Positions 32,050-43,700 of a stretch of 64,000 nucleotides of DNA are shown here, in pieces. The stretch comes from Meira nashicola (taxonomy: Eukaryota; Basidiomycota; Exobasidiomycetes; Exobasidiales; Brachybasidiaceae): assembly GCA_001600355.1 (NCBI GenBank), contig BCJU01000001.1:393178-457177 (forward strand). Reading direction: 5' to 3'. Made by a program: the position numbers and the translations under genes. How positions within the stretch are numbered: the stretch's first letter is position 1; each line of letters starts with the position of its first letter. The notes under the pieces are model-generated. The model did not search any database, had not been told where the DNA came from, and saw only the letters and a list, made by a program, of their open reading frames with translations.

Positions 32050-34575
32050 ATGACATCCATATCTACACCGAAAACCAACACCAGTAGGAGATCATCAGCA
32101 AAGATTGACGAAAATGATGAAAAGCACAACAGAATGACACCCACAAAAAGTTCAGATAAATCATTACGTGTCAATGCTCTCAAAGCCGAGCATGATAAGA
32201 TACGCAATGATCGAGCGCATACATCTAGCAGTAGCAACAATAGCAGCAGCCACAAAGTGCATTCTTCGACCGAGAAGAGCAAATTTCAAAGACAGACAAA
32301 CACAGATTCACTTTCATCGTCGGGCCAAAGTGCATTATGCGGTCAATGTTCAACATTGAATACAGTCTTTTATTGTGCACTATGTCTTTCGGAACGTATA
32401 ATCTCTCATCATACTAATGTCCGCAGAGTGGATGAAATGCGACAAAAGGGTAGGAGAGAAACCTCAATTATACTAGGCATAGAGGACCATTTAGAAAAGA
32501 TGGGAGGAGAAACAGAAGGCGGATCACATGCACGAGCTATTGACCCTCCCGATCCATTCGAGCAAACGTCAGAGCATCTTGAACATGCAGCATGGCAAGA
32601 CATAGATCGTAAAAGGAAGCTTAGAGCGAATCGTTATCATCTAACAAGATTGATAGAGGAAGCAAGAGCTAGAGAGAATATTTTACAGGAGGATATCCGA
32701 AAGAGAAGAGACAAGCTTGTATTCCGCAAAGCAGAACATGTGAAGCGTCGAGAGATGTTGGAGAAAGCAAATAAATACAAAGATGATCATTCTGCAGCAG
32801 ACGAACGAAAGGGCATATCAAACTCAACCATAGAAACGTTGCGTGCAGATGTGCAAGATCTCAAAGATGAAAACAATCGCCTTGGACAAAGGTTGGCCGG
32901 AACGAGATCTGTTCTGGCTCAAGAAGCGTACACAGTTTTCAAAGTGCAGCCACCAGCAGGTACGATGGCAGGTGCAAGAGCTGCACAAGGAAAGTCAAAT
33001 CCCCAAGGACCTACATCTCGATCGGGTCGCAGTAAGGAACGCTACATTCCTGGCGCTTTCGTTTTTGATCAACAGTCCAACAAACGTATCGAACAAGCGA
33101 AAACGAAAGGCTCGACAAAGGATCACCATGCCAACCCAATCAATCCCAACGATTGGACAATTTTAGACTTGGTAATGCCTCTTTCATCTGATGTCAAAAG
33201 GTTCGATCGTCATAAGATCAACGGTGCAATCACGTATACTGTTCAGCTTCTGGAACTTGTCACTTTTTATCTTGGGATCTCACTACCATTCCTGATCTCA
33301 CATTCTGCTGGAACATTATTCATCAGGCCCAATGCTCTTTGGGGTTCAGGAACAAAGCAATCTTTGTATCTTTCTTCTTCTTCCTATACAGCGCTGTCTG
33401 CGACCGAATCACAAGCAAATCAATCAGGTTTTGGCTCGATGGGAGCTTCGATGATCAGCAATTTGGGCGCATCTACAATGTCAACATTGGAATCATTCGT
33501 GCAATTGCCGAGCGGCAAAAATCTGCCTTGGTCAAAGAACGCACCTAGCAATGATCCTGCAGAAATGCCAGGAACGAGAAAAGAAGGCATTGATGAAAAG
33601 ACAGCAGCTGCAACTAAACAATTTTGTACGGCATTAACGATGCTGACGTACGATGTTGCTTATTTGGCCCATCAAGAAGGCGTTCAAGTTGATATTCTGA
33701 ATGCTGCTGGCAGTATATTACGACTTCTTCACAGGACGGTCAACAGTTCAAAAGCAGGTTGGAAAGCACATGTAACACTCAACAAAGAATATCGTCTTGA
33801 TGATCTCACCTTTACCGAATTAGATTTTCCCCAATTGGCTCAAGTGATCGAAGCTGGCGGCACGCACTCTCGAACAAAGCAAGGTGGGTCTAAGTCCAAT
33901 TCCACATCCACCAAAGGAAGAGACAATCAAAAGACTATATCCACAAAAACTGTTACTTCTTCAAATACCAATGAAATACTCGATGGAAGTTATATCGATG
34001 CCAGACAGGCAGCCCAATCTATTCTAGATGTACGCAGCGGTGGAACGAATGACAAGAAGAAGGGATCAGAATTAGCAAAGGTGGGATATGCACCACTTAC
34101 AACACAAAGAAGTTCATTGGCAACCGAAAGAACAAATGTTCCTTCAAAATTATCTACTGATCGAAAAAGTTTACCAAATCGTGCAGGAACGCTCGACTTT
34201 CTTCGTTCTTCTGCAATACCTATGCAAACAACTCAAGCAACAGGCACAGGAAGGGAATCGAAAAGTAGTGGCTCTAGTTCAGCCAAATCAGATGAGAAGA
34301 AGAAGTCAAGCAAAATTTCAAATCCCTCCGAAACTGTTAGAAAAGATGAGATAAAATCTGGAACGTCTGCACAGAAAGTAGGAAAGGTGACCGCAGTGGA
34401 AGGAGGTGGTACAAAGCAATCTACAGCTGCTGCAACATCGGGAGGAAAGGTGCTCTTTAACGGAAAAGAAGTAAAGGGAAAGAGTACAGCAGAATTGTCA
34501 AAGCGAGGTACTTCTCGTATGCCTAGCGATGGAAGAAAGCAAGACGAAGATGAGGATGGTTGGGCAGTTCTTTAG
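32050..34575 (+). CDS. ATG14: Autophagy protein Atg14 (Vps38/UVRAG-Atg14 family)
   Basis: An 841-residue single-exon protein. Atg14 targets the Vps34 PI3-kinase complex I to the autophagosome formation site. The N-terminal part has a CxxC...CxxC motif (CGQCSTLNTVFYCALCL, near residue 97). A charged coiled coil follows at about residues 185-300 (RKRKLRANRYHLTRLIEEAR; RADVQDLKDENNRLGQRL). The conserved C-terminal domain contains NPNDWTILDLVMPL, YTVQLLELVTFYLGISLPF, TLFIRPNALWG and QFCTALTMLTYDVAYLA. The final ~200 residues are a Ser/Lys/Thr-rich tail ending in an acidic stretch, EDEDGWAVL. Vps38/UVRAG would be the alternative, but the Cys motif favours Atg14. Confidence 0.85.
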   Translation: MTSISTPKTNTSRRSSAKIDENDEKHNRMTPTKSSDKSLRVNALKAEHDKIRNDRAHTSSSSNNSSSHKVHSSTEKSKFQRQTNTDSLSSSGQSALCGQCSTLNTVFYCALCLSERIISHHTNVRRVDEMRQKGRRETSIILGIEDHLEKMGGETEGGSHARAIDPPDPFEQTSEHLEHAAWQDIDRKRKLRANRYHLTRLIEEARARENILQEDIRKRRDKLVFRKAEHVKRREMLEKANKYKDDHSAADERKGISNSTIETLRADVQDLKDENNRLGQRLAGTRSVLAQEAYTVFKVQPPAGTMAGARAAQGKSNPQGPTSRSGRSKERYIPGAFVFDQQSNKRIEQAKTKGSTKDHHANPINPNDWTILDLVMPLSSDVKRFDRHKINGAITYTVQLLELVTFYLGISLPFLISHSAGTLFIRPNALWGSGTKQSLYLSSSSYTALSATESQANQSGFGSMGASMISNLGASTMSTLESFVQLPSGKNLPWSKNAPSNDPAEMPGTRKEGIDEKTAAATKQFCTALTMLTYDVAYLAHQEGVQVDILNAAGSILRLLHRTVNSSKAGWKAHVTLNKEYRLDDLTFTELDFPQLAQVIEAGGTHSRTKQGGSKSNSTSTKGRDNQKTISTKTVTSSNTNEILDGSYIDARQAAQSILDVRSGGTNDKKKGSELAKVGYAPLTTQRSSLATERTNVPSKLSTDRKSLPNRAGTLDFLRSSAIPMQTTQATGTGRESKSSGSSSAKSDEKKKSSKISNPSETVRKDEIKSGTSAQKVGKVTAVEGGGTKQSTAAATSGGKVLFNGKEVKGKSTAELSKRGTSRMPSDGRKQDEDEDGWAVL

Positions 34576-34828
34576 GAAGTGCAAGGATATTGTACACTGT
34601 ATTATTATAATTCTTTCACATCTCTTGTATCTTATTTATCAATCAATCAAACAAACAGACATATTCAGAGAATTTGTGCAATAATATAATTTGTGTAATG
34701 AAAAAAGTGAGCAAATGTGTTTTGATTAAGCAGAGCATTGAGTTAAATGAATGGATATATAAAATGAATGATTTTGTGCTTTGGATGATGAAGAGCGAAA
34801 ACTTGAAATCGTTGCATTCTTTTTTTGA

Positions 34829-35575
34829 TTAGAGTGCAAGAGCGATTCCGGCAAAAAGAGATGCAGCAGTAAGGGCAACAGTAGCTTGTATACCAACGAT
34901 ATCAAATGATGCAGCTGAATTAGGTTTAGAAGATGCTTGGGTGGCACTTGTTGAACCATTTGTACCAGTTTGTGATCCACTTCCACTTCCACTTGGAGCA
35001 TTTGATCCAGAGGTGGACGAAGAAGAAGGTGAAGTAGAAGAAGTAGCATTTCCAGTTCCACTTGCAATAGGATCTAAAGCTTTGAAAGGTATATCTGTTT
35101 GCGTTCCATTTTGTGGTTTAACCAAAATGATATCCGTATAACTTTCGACAGAAGGATTATTTTGTGAAGTTGCACGTAAAGAATAATTTCCATAAGTTGT
35201 ACCATTCACCCATGCACTTGGAACGATCCAAGAAAATTGTCCACATGTTTTTTGACCTTCACTATCGCAATTTGTCGTTGTACCTGGAACTGTGGCAACA
35301 TTATATGCAAATGTTGCTCCTGCATCCGCCATCATATCTAAAACTACATTTCCATCTGGTGCATCTAACCAATGTGCAGTCACATTTTGACCAGGATACC
35401 AAGTGATTGAACATTGATAAAATCCACAAGCAGGTTCATCCAAAAATAAAGGTGTTCCTGCTGCTTGTTGTTGACGGCTTTGCAAATTGACCTCCACTGC
35501 TTTTGAAACGACTGAATTCATTCCTAAAGTGGAAATAGCCATTCCAATAGCCAAAGCTGTTGAAGATCGCATCAT
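34829..35575 (-). CDS. Secreted Ser-rich GPI-anchored surface protein (Kre9/Knh1-like N-terminal fold possible)
   Basis: A 248-residue protein. It has a signal peptide (MMRSSTALAIGMAISTLGMN). A ~110-residue ectodomain follows with four cysteines (CGFYQCSITWYPGQNV; TNCDSEGQKTCGQFSW) and several N-glycosylation sites. Then comes a Ser/Thr/Gly-rich stalk and a hydrophobic C-terminal tail (VALTAASLFAGIALAL) typical of a GPI-attachment signal. The beta-rich ectodomain with ITWYPGQNVTAHW and SWIVP resembles the Ser-Thr-rich GPI-anchored (Kre9/Knh1 N-terminal-like) family, which is found in fungal cell walls. The role is unknown. Codon use is biased, suggesting abundant expression. Confidence 0.8.
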   Translation of the reverse strand: MMRSSTALAIGMAISTLGMNSVVSKAVEVNLQSRQQQAAGTPLFLDEPACGFYQCSITWYPGQNVTAHWLDAPDGNVVLDMMADAGATFAYNVATVPGTTTNCDSEGQKTCGQFSWIVPSAWVNGTTYGNYSLRATSQNNPSVESYTDIILVKPQNGTQTDIPFKALDPIASGTGNATSSTSPSSSSTSGSNAPSGSGSGSQTGTNGSTSATQASSKPNSAASFDIVGIQATVALTAASLFAGIALAL

Positions 35576-36503
35576 TGTGATTATTTTTTGAAAAGACGAA
35601 AAGGTGGTACGCTCAAAGAAGAAAGAAAAGGAGGAGGAAGGTAATATGTGATGGTAAAGAGTGTAAAAAGATTCTTACATTTCAACCTTCATTATTCCTA
35701 TTAAGGAGCAATACATTTCTATTAATAATATATTTTTTTCCCTTATGCACCTTTGACATGCGGTTTTTCGCCGGCGTGTGCCCTTTTTAGTGCGGAAGGC
35801 TAGCCTTTCCTGCCGTCCTAGCTTGCCGCGAAAAAGGGCACTAAACAAAAGGGTTTTGGATTTAAACAGGTAAAAAGCCACTTTTTCTCTCTGTATAAAG
35901 GTTCTTTTATGTATGTATGTATGTGTACGCCCATCGATCTTTCTTGCGTTTGTTCAGGAGATTTACCATATGATCACGCCCATAATTTATGAGCAGAACT
36001 CATTAATTGATTCAAATCATTATTGTACATACTCTCTAACTTCTTTGCAGAATATTAATGATTAAAATAATTCGGTATTACATGCCGCTACCGACAGCAT
36101 TTTTTGCCGCCGCCCATATTTCCCCTGCGTATGATTATGACGCGTGCATGAAGGGGACAAAAATGATGTGTGTAAGTTGACCAAAGGAAGCTTTCTGTAT
36201 TGAACTGGAATAGTGAGAATGATAAACTGGACTATGTATTTGCATTAGAGAGCCATCTCAGAGAAGATCAATGTAGACTATTCCAAGTGTTTGTTTGTAT
36301 CGAGTGAAATATCTTTGAGGTCCCTATGCAAAAGGCGCAACAATATTTTACTACGCCAAAGTCGGCAAATGTAAATTACATAATCAACACCGTTCCGGTG
36401 CTAGCTTGGCAGACATGCATTCATGCATACACCAGCAAGTCAACTTATATCTTCGCAATCATACTTTCTTCTTCTTCTTACAAAGAAGCCAGGCCAATGA
36501 AGT
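35576..36503. other. Divergent promoter region of the GPI protein and VPS53 genes
   Basis: This 928-bp gap between two start codons contains a large imperfect inverted repeat (35778-35841), a TATG microsatellite near 35910-35923 and a TGTACATA motif at 36024. The VPS53 leader is pyrimidine-rich just before its ATG (CTTTCTTCTTCTTCTT). Confidence 0.5.
35778..35841. repeat. Inverted repeat with internal palindrome (cruciform-type element)
   Basis: Outer arms GTGCCCTTTTT (35778-35788) and AAAAAGGGCAC (35831-35841) are exact complements. They are extended by GCGG/CCGC-type pairing just inside. The loop holds the perfect 12-bp palindrome AAGGCTAGCCTT (35796-35807). It lies about 200 bp upstream of the GPI-anchored protein gene. 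Confidence 0.75.
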
Positions 36504-39317
36504 ATGACGACAGATAGCAAGGATGACGCCATTAAAGGTGATTTTATCCAAGCACCTTTGCCATCTAGATTACCAACAGAATTGAATTTGTCCATTGCGA
36601 AAGTGTTGGCAATTCCTACCTCTCCAACTGGATTAACGGAAAATGAAGGTGGAGATATACCCTTACGCAAATCATCTCTCTCTGCGCAATCTCCAAGTGT
36701 GAGCGGAAAACAACATAGTGATTCTCCAACTCTTACAACACAATTGGCAAACCTTTTTCCATCTGCCAACGATCTCACGCCAGAATCTATAGCTAAAAAA
36801 CAAGCTCAAATACGGCAAGATTTAGCGATTCAAGAGCAATACATTGCAACTTTGCTCGAAAAGTTACTTAAGAGACAGGCAGCATTACGAAGAAAGGAGT
36901 CCGAAAATACTCAAGATGAAGTTGTTGAAAATAATTCAATCCATCTGTTATCCTCGCACGATTTAGATCAAAAAGTTCAAACGCTTTTTCAACAACTTTC
37001 AGTCATTCGTGAAAAAGCACATAAAAGTGAAGAGATTGTCAGAGATATAACGAGGGATATCCGTATGCTTGATACATGCAAACGAAATGTGGTAAACAGT
37101 ATGACAGCTTTGAAACGTTTACAGATGCTTGTCAATGCAGTATCGCAATTGGAAAGGTTAACGAAAGCGAGTCGATTTCGCGAAGCTTCATCATCTTTAT
37201 CTGCAGTAAAGTCTTTGCAATCTTCTTTCAAGGGGTTTGCAGGCGTTGAAAGGGTTGCCAGTATTCAGCGTGAAGTGTCTGCATTGCAGAAAGAATTAGG
37301 GGATAAAGCAAGGACAGAAATTGAATCTCATTTCACAAATGATGCAAATAGACCACTTCGAACTACCTCCGTACCTGATGCTGCACTCGTTATTGATGCA
37401 TTAGGAGCCGAAGCAAAACAATCTTTGATTGACTTTTATACTACTTATCAATTACGTGAATATAGAAGGATCTTTCGTGCCACAGACGAGGCCGGACAAT
37501 TGGACAACGTTGCAAGACGATTCGCATGGTTCCGACGCATCCTCAAAATATATGATGAAGAACATTCTGCTGTGTTTGAGGAAGGTCCAATTAAGAAATG
37601 GAACGTTGCAGGAGAGTTGCTACGCAAATTTACCGAGATTACCAGACAGGACATTCGTAGTGTCCTAATTCGTACACAGGGTAAATTGCAAGTGCCCGTC
37701 TTGTTGGAAGCTTTGAGTGCTTCGTTAGAGTTCGAAAGGTCTATGTCTCAGCGATTCGGTATGTCATTTGCACAATTATCTGCCGGATCTAATACTGCAG
37801 ATTCTTCAGTTCCTTCAACTCCAATCAAGTCCTCTCCAAACAATCAGACCACCTTGTCTTCTGCCTTTGACCCATATCTTAACCTATTTGTTGAGGCACA
37901 AGATCGTACTTTGAACGAAATGATACAGACTTTCAAGCGTCAAGGAACACGGGCGTCTTTGGATGAATCATCAAATGAGCACGGCAGAGATGGCGCTCAT
38001 ACGGTATTACCATCGAGTACTGAATTATTCTACTTTTACGGATCTGTTTTAGAACAATGTGGTAGACTTAGCACACGAGAACCCTTCCGGGATCTTTGCG
38101 GTGTATACAAGAAGCACCTTCAGGGCTATGCAGAAGAGGTATTGAAACCACTCTTACAACGAACTGACTTTGTCCGTCGTAGCGCTGATGTGAGAGCTAG
38201 CATTTCTGATCTGCAAAGGATTTGCATGGTGATCAATACGGCTGATTATTGCGCAACAACATCGAAACAATTGGAAGAGAAGCTGAAAGAGAAGATAGAC
38301 GCAGAATTCCGCGAATCTGTTGACTTTGAACCTGAAAGAGATGTTTATCTCTCAGTAGTTTCAAATGGTGTCCAAGCTCTTACACGAGAATTGGAAACTT
38401 CAGTAGAAGCAGCATATCAACAAATGTTACGAGCACCTTGGAACGCCTTAGATCAAACGGATATCAAATCAGCGTATGTTGACGAATTTGCAGGATCGTT
38501 AGAGCATGTTGCTGTGGTCGTTCGACAGGATATTCAGAGCAAACGATACGTTCGTAATTGGTGTGATAAAGTGGTTGGATTGGTTTTAGCAAGATTTATG
38601 TTCAACATCGTTAAATTGAAACCTGTCTCTTCTTCAGCCGCACAACAATTGCTCACTGATTTGACAGAGATTCGAATGTCTCTTTTGGAACTTCCGCGAT
38701 ATACATTATCGGAAGAAGGTAGTACATCTGCCGCATCATCTTATAATCGATACGTGTCTAAAGGTATTGGACGAATTGAAAGTTTACTCAAATTGATTGC
38801 CATTTCTGACGATTCGCCCGCTGAAGTATTAGTGGATACTTACATTGAATCTGTTGGAGATCGTTCGTTTTCCAATTTCCAAAAGATACTCGATCTTAAA
38901 GGAATTCGTAAATCAGAACAAAATACGCTAATGGATGCATTTGTAAGTCGTTCATCGCAAATTGATAGCCTGGAAGATTCTTCCTTTTTGACGACGTTGG
39001 ACATGGATACATCCATCGTTCCAGGGGCAATTGGATTGGGCGGTGGAAATATGGTTACAGGTGTGGATACGCCACCAACTTCTGCCGGAGCTGGCTTGTT
39101 CAACTTTATCGCTGGTGGTGTCGGGGATGCTGGAGGAACGAATACACCTCCTTTGGGTTCTACGCCGCGATTTTCTAGCCCTGCCGGTCGTGGAAAAGGA
39201 ACAGGTCAAGGAGATGCCGTAGGTGCAGGTGCTCAGAGAGCATTGTCGGATTTACGAAGGTTCGGATCAATGCTCGTTGGACGTAGAGAAGCATCTTCAG
39301 ACAATAAAGGTAGATAA
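36504..39317 (+). CDS. VPS53: GARP/EARP complex subunit Vps53
   Basis: A 937-residue single-exon protein. Vps53 is a tethering subunit that returns endosome-derived vesicles to the trans-Golgi. After an ~85-residue leader, LANLFPSANDLT starts the Vps53 N-terminal domain. IREKAHKSEEIVRDITRDIRML and the KRNVVNSMTALKRLQMLV coiled coil follow, then FREASSSLSAVKSLQSSFKGF. Further on, MVINTADYCATTSKQLEEKL, APWNALDQTD, SKRYVRNWCDKVVGLVLARF and a KPVSSSAAQQLLTDL segment match the family throughout. The C-terminus is a Gly/Ser-rich tail of ~90 residues. The start is the ATG at 36504; an ATG at 36498 is out of frame. The 3' end is only 95 bp from the convergent hydrolase gene. Confidence 0.93.
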   Translation: MTTDSKDDAIKGDFIQAPLPSRLPTELNLSIAKVLAIPTSPTGLTENEGGDIPLRKSSLSAQSPSVSGKQHSDSPTLTTQLANLFPSANDLTPESIAKKQAQIRQDLAIQEQYIATLLEKLLKRQAALRRKESENTQDEVVENNSIHLLSSHDLDQKVQTLFQQLSVIREKAHKSEEIVRDITRDIRMLDTCKRNVVNSMTALKRLQMLVNAVSQLERLTKASRFREASSSLSAVKSLQSSFKGFAGVERVASIQREVSALQKELGDKARTEIESHFTNDANRPLRTTSVPDAALVIDALGAEAKQSLIDFYTTYQLREYRRIFRATDEAGQLDNVARRFAWFRRILKIYDEEHSAVFEEGPIKKWNVAGELLRKFTEITRQDIRSVLIRTQGKLQVPVLLEALSASLEFERSMSQRFGMSFAQLSAGSNTADSSVPSTPIKSSPNNQTTLSSAFDPYLNLFVEAQDRTLNEMIQTFKRQGTRASLDESSNEHGRDGAHTVLPSSTELFYFYGSVLEQCGRLSTREPFRDLCGVYKKHLQGYAEEVLKPLLQRTDFVRRSADVRASISDLQRICMVINTADYCATTSKQLEEKLKEKIDAEFRESVDFEPERDVYLSVVSNGVQALTRELETSVEAAYQQMLRAPWNALDQTDIKSAYVDEFAGSLEHVAVVVRQDIQSKRYVRNWCDKVVGLVLARFMFNIVKLKPVSSSAAQQLLTDLTEIRMSLLELPRYTLSEEGSTSAASSYNRYVSKGIGRIESLLKLIAISDDSPAEVLVDTYIESVGDRSFSNFQKILDLKGIRKSEQNTLMDAFVSRSSQIDSLEDSSFLTTLDMDTSIVPGAIGLGGGNMVTGVDTPPTSAGAGLFNFIAGGVGDAGGTNTPPLGSTPRFSSPAGRGKGTGQGDAVGAGAQRALSDLRRFGSMLVGRREASSDNKGR

Positions 39318-39412
39318 TGTAGTCGTGAATCAAAGTTTTGTATACTAGTAATAAAATGGGATAGGGAGATGAAATATACGATATCAATACAACAAAAATA
39401 AAAAAAGATAAC

Positions 39413-40795
39413 TTATGTCTCCATTCCACTTGTTCCGGCAGCTTTAGCAGGCTCATTTTGAGTAGCAAGTTTGATGAAATATTCTAAAGCGTGTAAAGGA
39501 ACACCATTGTGTCCACCTTTACGACTTTTAATCAAAGTTAGACGGTTAGCTTGACCTAATTTTGGAGAAACGGTTAGCAAAGTTCCCCATTCTTGCTCTT
39601 CTACTTGAATTTGTTGTGCAAGTTCTTCTTCTCTTTCTTTGCTTTGCTTTTGTGATTCGGTTGAATGATCGCTCAAATCAATCGAAAGTGCATCATGTAT
39701 ACGATCAAATAGACCTCTACCATGGGTATGAGGAATGATTAAATCGTCATCAGCATGTGCAATAACAATGTGTGCTTGTTGATCAGTCTCTTGTGCGTCT
39801 TGGATGCCCAATTCTTTTTTCAACTGTTCTTTAGGTAATAAGTATTGCAGATCTCCATAGACTTTCTTTTCTTCTTCATTTAATTTATTTATTCCTCCTC
39901 TTGAAGCTATGTATAAAGCCTTATCGCTCTCGAATCGAGTGTATAGATACTTGTCTGCCACGCTAGAAAGTGCTTTGGAGATTCCCAAAGGCCAAAATAA
40001 AGGAACGACACCACCGATTCGATAAGAAGAAAGTAATTGTCGAATAGAGATGTAGGGTGCCAAAAGGAGTGTTGCAGGGGAAGCATGTCCTACTTCTACT
40101 AAATCTAGCGTTAATCTAGAAGCGACACCTGTTCCCAAACTTTGTCCTGATAAGAGTATCTGACCTGATAAAGATTCTAAAGAGGAAGAAGGACTACATG
40201 ATCTTTGCTTTTCGATAACCCATCTGTATGTCGCACGAGCATCACGAAGAAGACCTTCTTCTGTAGGTTTACCTTGTGAATCACCGAAACCTCTATAATC
40301 AATCGCAACAACATTCATCCCTAAAGCGGTAAAGTGTTTGTATGCTTGAATGCGAACGGGTGCTGCTCTATTCATTGCGTTTCCATGAAAGTCTAAAAGG
40401 AGGAAAGAAAGAAGCAAGATATGGTCAATATCGCAATACAAAGGGAAAGGCAATCATGCAAAGTACTTACATAACACAACCGGAGAATCACATAATGATT
40501 GATCGAATGCATGTTCATCTTTTGGTACTTTTGCATGATCCGGTACGATATGCCAACCTGCGATACGTATATCATCAATACTTTCAACGTTGAAATTTCT
40601 TGCTTTTCCTTTTTCTATACCTTTCACTTTATCTGGTTTTGTAAGATCATAATGAAAAGGTATATTGATACCATGTAAGAATACGTTATGTGCTTGAAAA
40701 GTAGGATGTAAGATTAAAGCTAAAAAGAGCGCATATAGTGACAAAATTCCAATTGGAATAGCTGCTAGACCCGCTAGATTGGCCGAAGGTGCCAT
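39413..40795 (-). CDS. Membrane-anchored alpha/beta hydrolase (ABHD12/ABHD13-like), two exons
   Basis: Exons 40471-40795 and 39413-40392 are separated by a 78-nt intron (GTAAGT donor, CTTTTAG acceptor). The join completes VVLYFHGNAMNR, the strand and oxyanion-hole HGNA motif of this family, and gives 434 residues. One N-terminal membrane segment (IPIGILSLYALFLALIL) anchors it. The catalytic triad candidates are Ser193 in GQSLG, the Asp in AHADDDLIIP and the His in RKGGHNGVP. ABHD12/13-type enzymes are lipid (monoacylglycerol or lysophospholipid) hydrolases; the substrate here is unknown. YRGFGDSQGKPTEEGL is a further family signature. Confidence 0.85.
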
Positions 40796-43700
40796 CTTTC
40801 GATCAATTTTGTCGGAGAATTGGAGATTCTAATAAGAAGAAGACAATCTGTGGAGTTTTTTTTGCAATGTTAGCATGATCATATCTTCGCACGTTGCTTT
40901 TTTTTTGGTCACGCGCACAGACCATTTCCGATTCTTTTCCGAACTTCTTCTTTGCTCATGACCATCAATGTCTGTTTGACATGAATTTCATTTTCTCCAT
41001 GCTATCAAACCCATCACTACATGCTTTTGAGGTCACCATCTCTCTTGCTTATCAAGATTCAATAGTGCATTCATTCCAGAATAGATGACCAAACTGCCAA
41101 ACATGCTTCATACTCGGATAATTTTGAGACTTTATCTTATCTCTTATCAAATTAGAGTTACACGAACACCAAAAATTGATCCCGTCAAGCCACAAGTAAA
41201 TATTGCGAATCAATCATGTGACATGCTGCATATTCTACAGTTCCCTCTGGACCTCTTCCGCCTCTCCCTTTGATGAACATCGGATTCTTTCTACCATTCC
41301 CATGCCGACCTCAATATGTGTCGTCATATTTTCGCTTATTAAAGATATAAACGCATATGGAAATATGAACACAATTAGGGGCAATGGTCGGATATAAGTA
41401 CGCAGTGACAAAAAGGATTACCGATGTACATACATTTAAGATGTAATCAAATGGAGAAAAGAATTTCGGCCATTCTCCGCGCAGGCTTGCGCGGCGTTTA
41501 AAGAGTTTATTAGTCTTGTTTATTGCATTCGGTAAAAATCCTTACGGGCGGGCGCTTAACATTCTTTCGTACGCATTTCAAAATGGCAAAGCCGATTTGC
41601 CGTTTTTGTACATATGTATGTACATTGCAAATGTGTCAAGGTACAAATCGTGTGATCTAAATCAAATTCTTAAACATTGTACATACATACACAGGCTCTC
41701 AATCGAACATCTTTTATCCGATTTTGGACCACTGTACCTTACCGCAGAAGGAAATTCTCATCCTTCGTACGAATGAATTTTCTACTTTTCCTCTCGCTTA
41801 CGATTTTTTTTTGCCCTTGACCCAAGTATGAATTTATAGAATTATGATCATCACCAAATAATTATAGCTTATTCGGAAAGGAAGATCTTAAGCCTCTTTT
41901 TATGCTTTTTCTTACCTCTTTAGCAGATCTTGGCACACACAATTCAATAAAATTTTTACCAGTGATAAGAAGAATAGATTCTCACGTGTTTTAAACGCGT
42001 ACTAATTTTACAAGCTTTTTACTGGGCGTATATTCTATATTTAAGCACAAGCTTCGAATTTTCTTCCGCATACGAACAAAGCAGTAAATCTCCAAATTGA
42101 GAAGAAAAATGCTCCGAGTTATATATAATTTGTTAAATGTATGTAGACTAGACTATATGGCTGACGTGCATTTATACTGCATAGACCAAATTTCCAAAGA
42201 AGAATTCTGCCGCATGATGGCGTTCTGGGTGATCTACATATGTACATATTTGTACACAATCGCTTGTGTCCTTTTGACCTTTTTGTTTGTCATTCCTACA
42301 ACGTAAACGCATGCACCTGCGTTTGAGACCTGCAGTACATGCATAATGACGATAAAAAGATTTCGAGTGACAGGTGAATCATATTCGTCTAGTACACGCT
42401 TGTTATGCCTTCTTTGAACAATATCACGCCAAGACGGCTCTTCAATCCCGACAGTTCAAGAGCCCGTGACAAGGCAATCGTGACGGAAAAATCATCATCT
42501 TATGAGCGGATCACCCCTATGCTCATCTCTAAGCGAATCATGAATGTATGTAAAATGCAGGTCGAACGCCTAAAATCGCTTATCTTCAAAATGTAATGGT
42601 GCTCAAGCCTGATACGTATGACGCCACTTTTTCCCATTTGACTATTTGATCGGCCTTTCTCTCTCTCTCTTTCGGAGAAGTGTGTTTTAATCGGGATTCG
42701 TTTTACATAGACGGCATTGAATTGATCGGTGTAAAATAATATATTTGAGCTTGAATAGGGTTTGAGCGTTAGGCGCAGCGCGGTTTTTTGCTCGGAAGAG
42801 ATTTTTACGCTCTCTCTCGCCTATGTGTGCCGAATATGCCGCGCACGCTTCTTGTTATTAATTCAATGTACACTACGTATCTGCTGCAAGTACGATATAT
42901 GCACAGAAGGAAAAAATCTTAAGATCAAGTTTTGGCAGAGACAGAGTTTAAGCCAGGTTTACGCGTTTACTTGTTGTGCCTAATGGATTCGTACCTATTT
43001 GTCAAAAACAATACAGTAAGTGCACATTAGCCAGGAAGTCCAATCATGCAATAAAGACTATGTGAACCGCCGTTTGCATTTCACTGGCCGAATACGGACA
43101 GAAGATTGAATAATAGAAAAAGACAGGAGAGAAATTATTTAGGTGAGGATACACGGGCCTATAAGCTGAACAATATCCGCGCATCCACTCTTTAGGCCGA
43201 CGTCCGCCGATGATATACATGTTCTTTTAGTGAATGCATTCAGTTTAAAAATTTTACCGTGCTCCACTACTCTTACCGGAGCGCAGATTTTTTATTTTGC
43301 GCAAAAAGACAGAGAGAGACCAAGTTCGGATCTTAAATTGCGAAAATTTCGATCGATTAGAAGTGGGCGAAGTTCTTTGGGGTACTCGGTAAGTGCCGCG
43401 CTATATCATTCTATCTAAAATTGTAATAATGCGTAAACTAGACTTCGATAAACTACATGCGTTATCTATAGTGTCACCCAATTCAACACGGCAAGCATTG
43501 TCCGGTAGTCAGGATAGAGTTGTGTGCAGCCTCCCCCTATAGATGTTTCGCATTGAGAAAAAAACAATATGCAACAGAAACGTGTCCGGTCTGGTGTGTT
43601 TAGTTTACCAAACAAACGATATAAGCAGATTGAGATCAATTCTCTTTTAAAAAGACCACCATCATCACCCCATCTACAAGTTCCCCCCTTTCACCTTACC

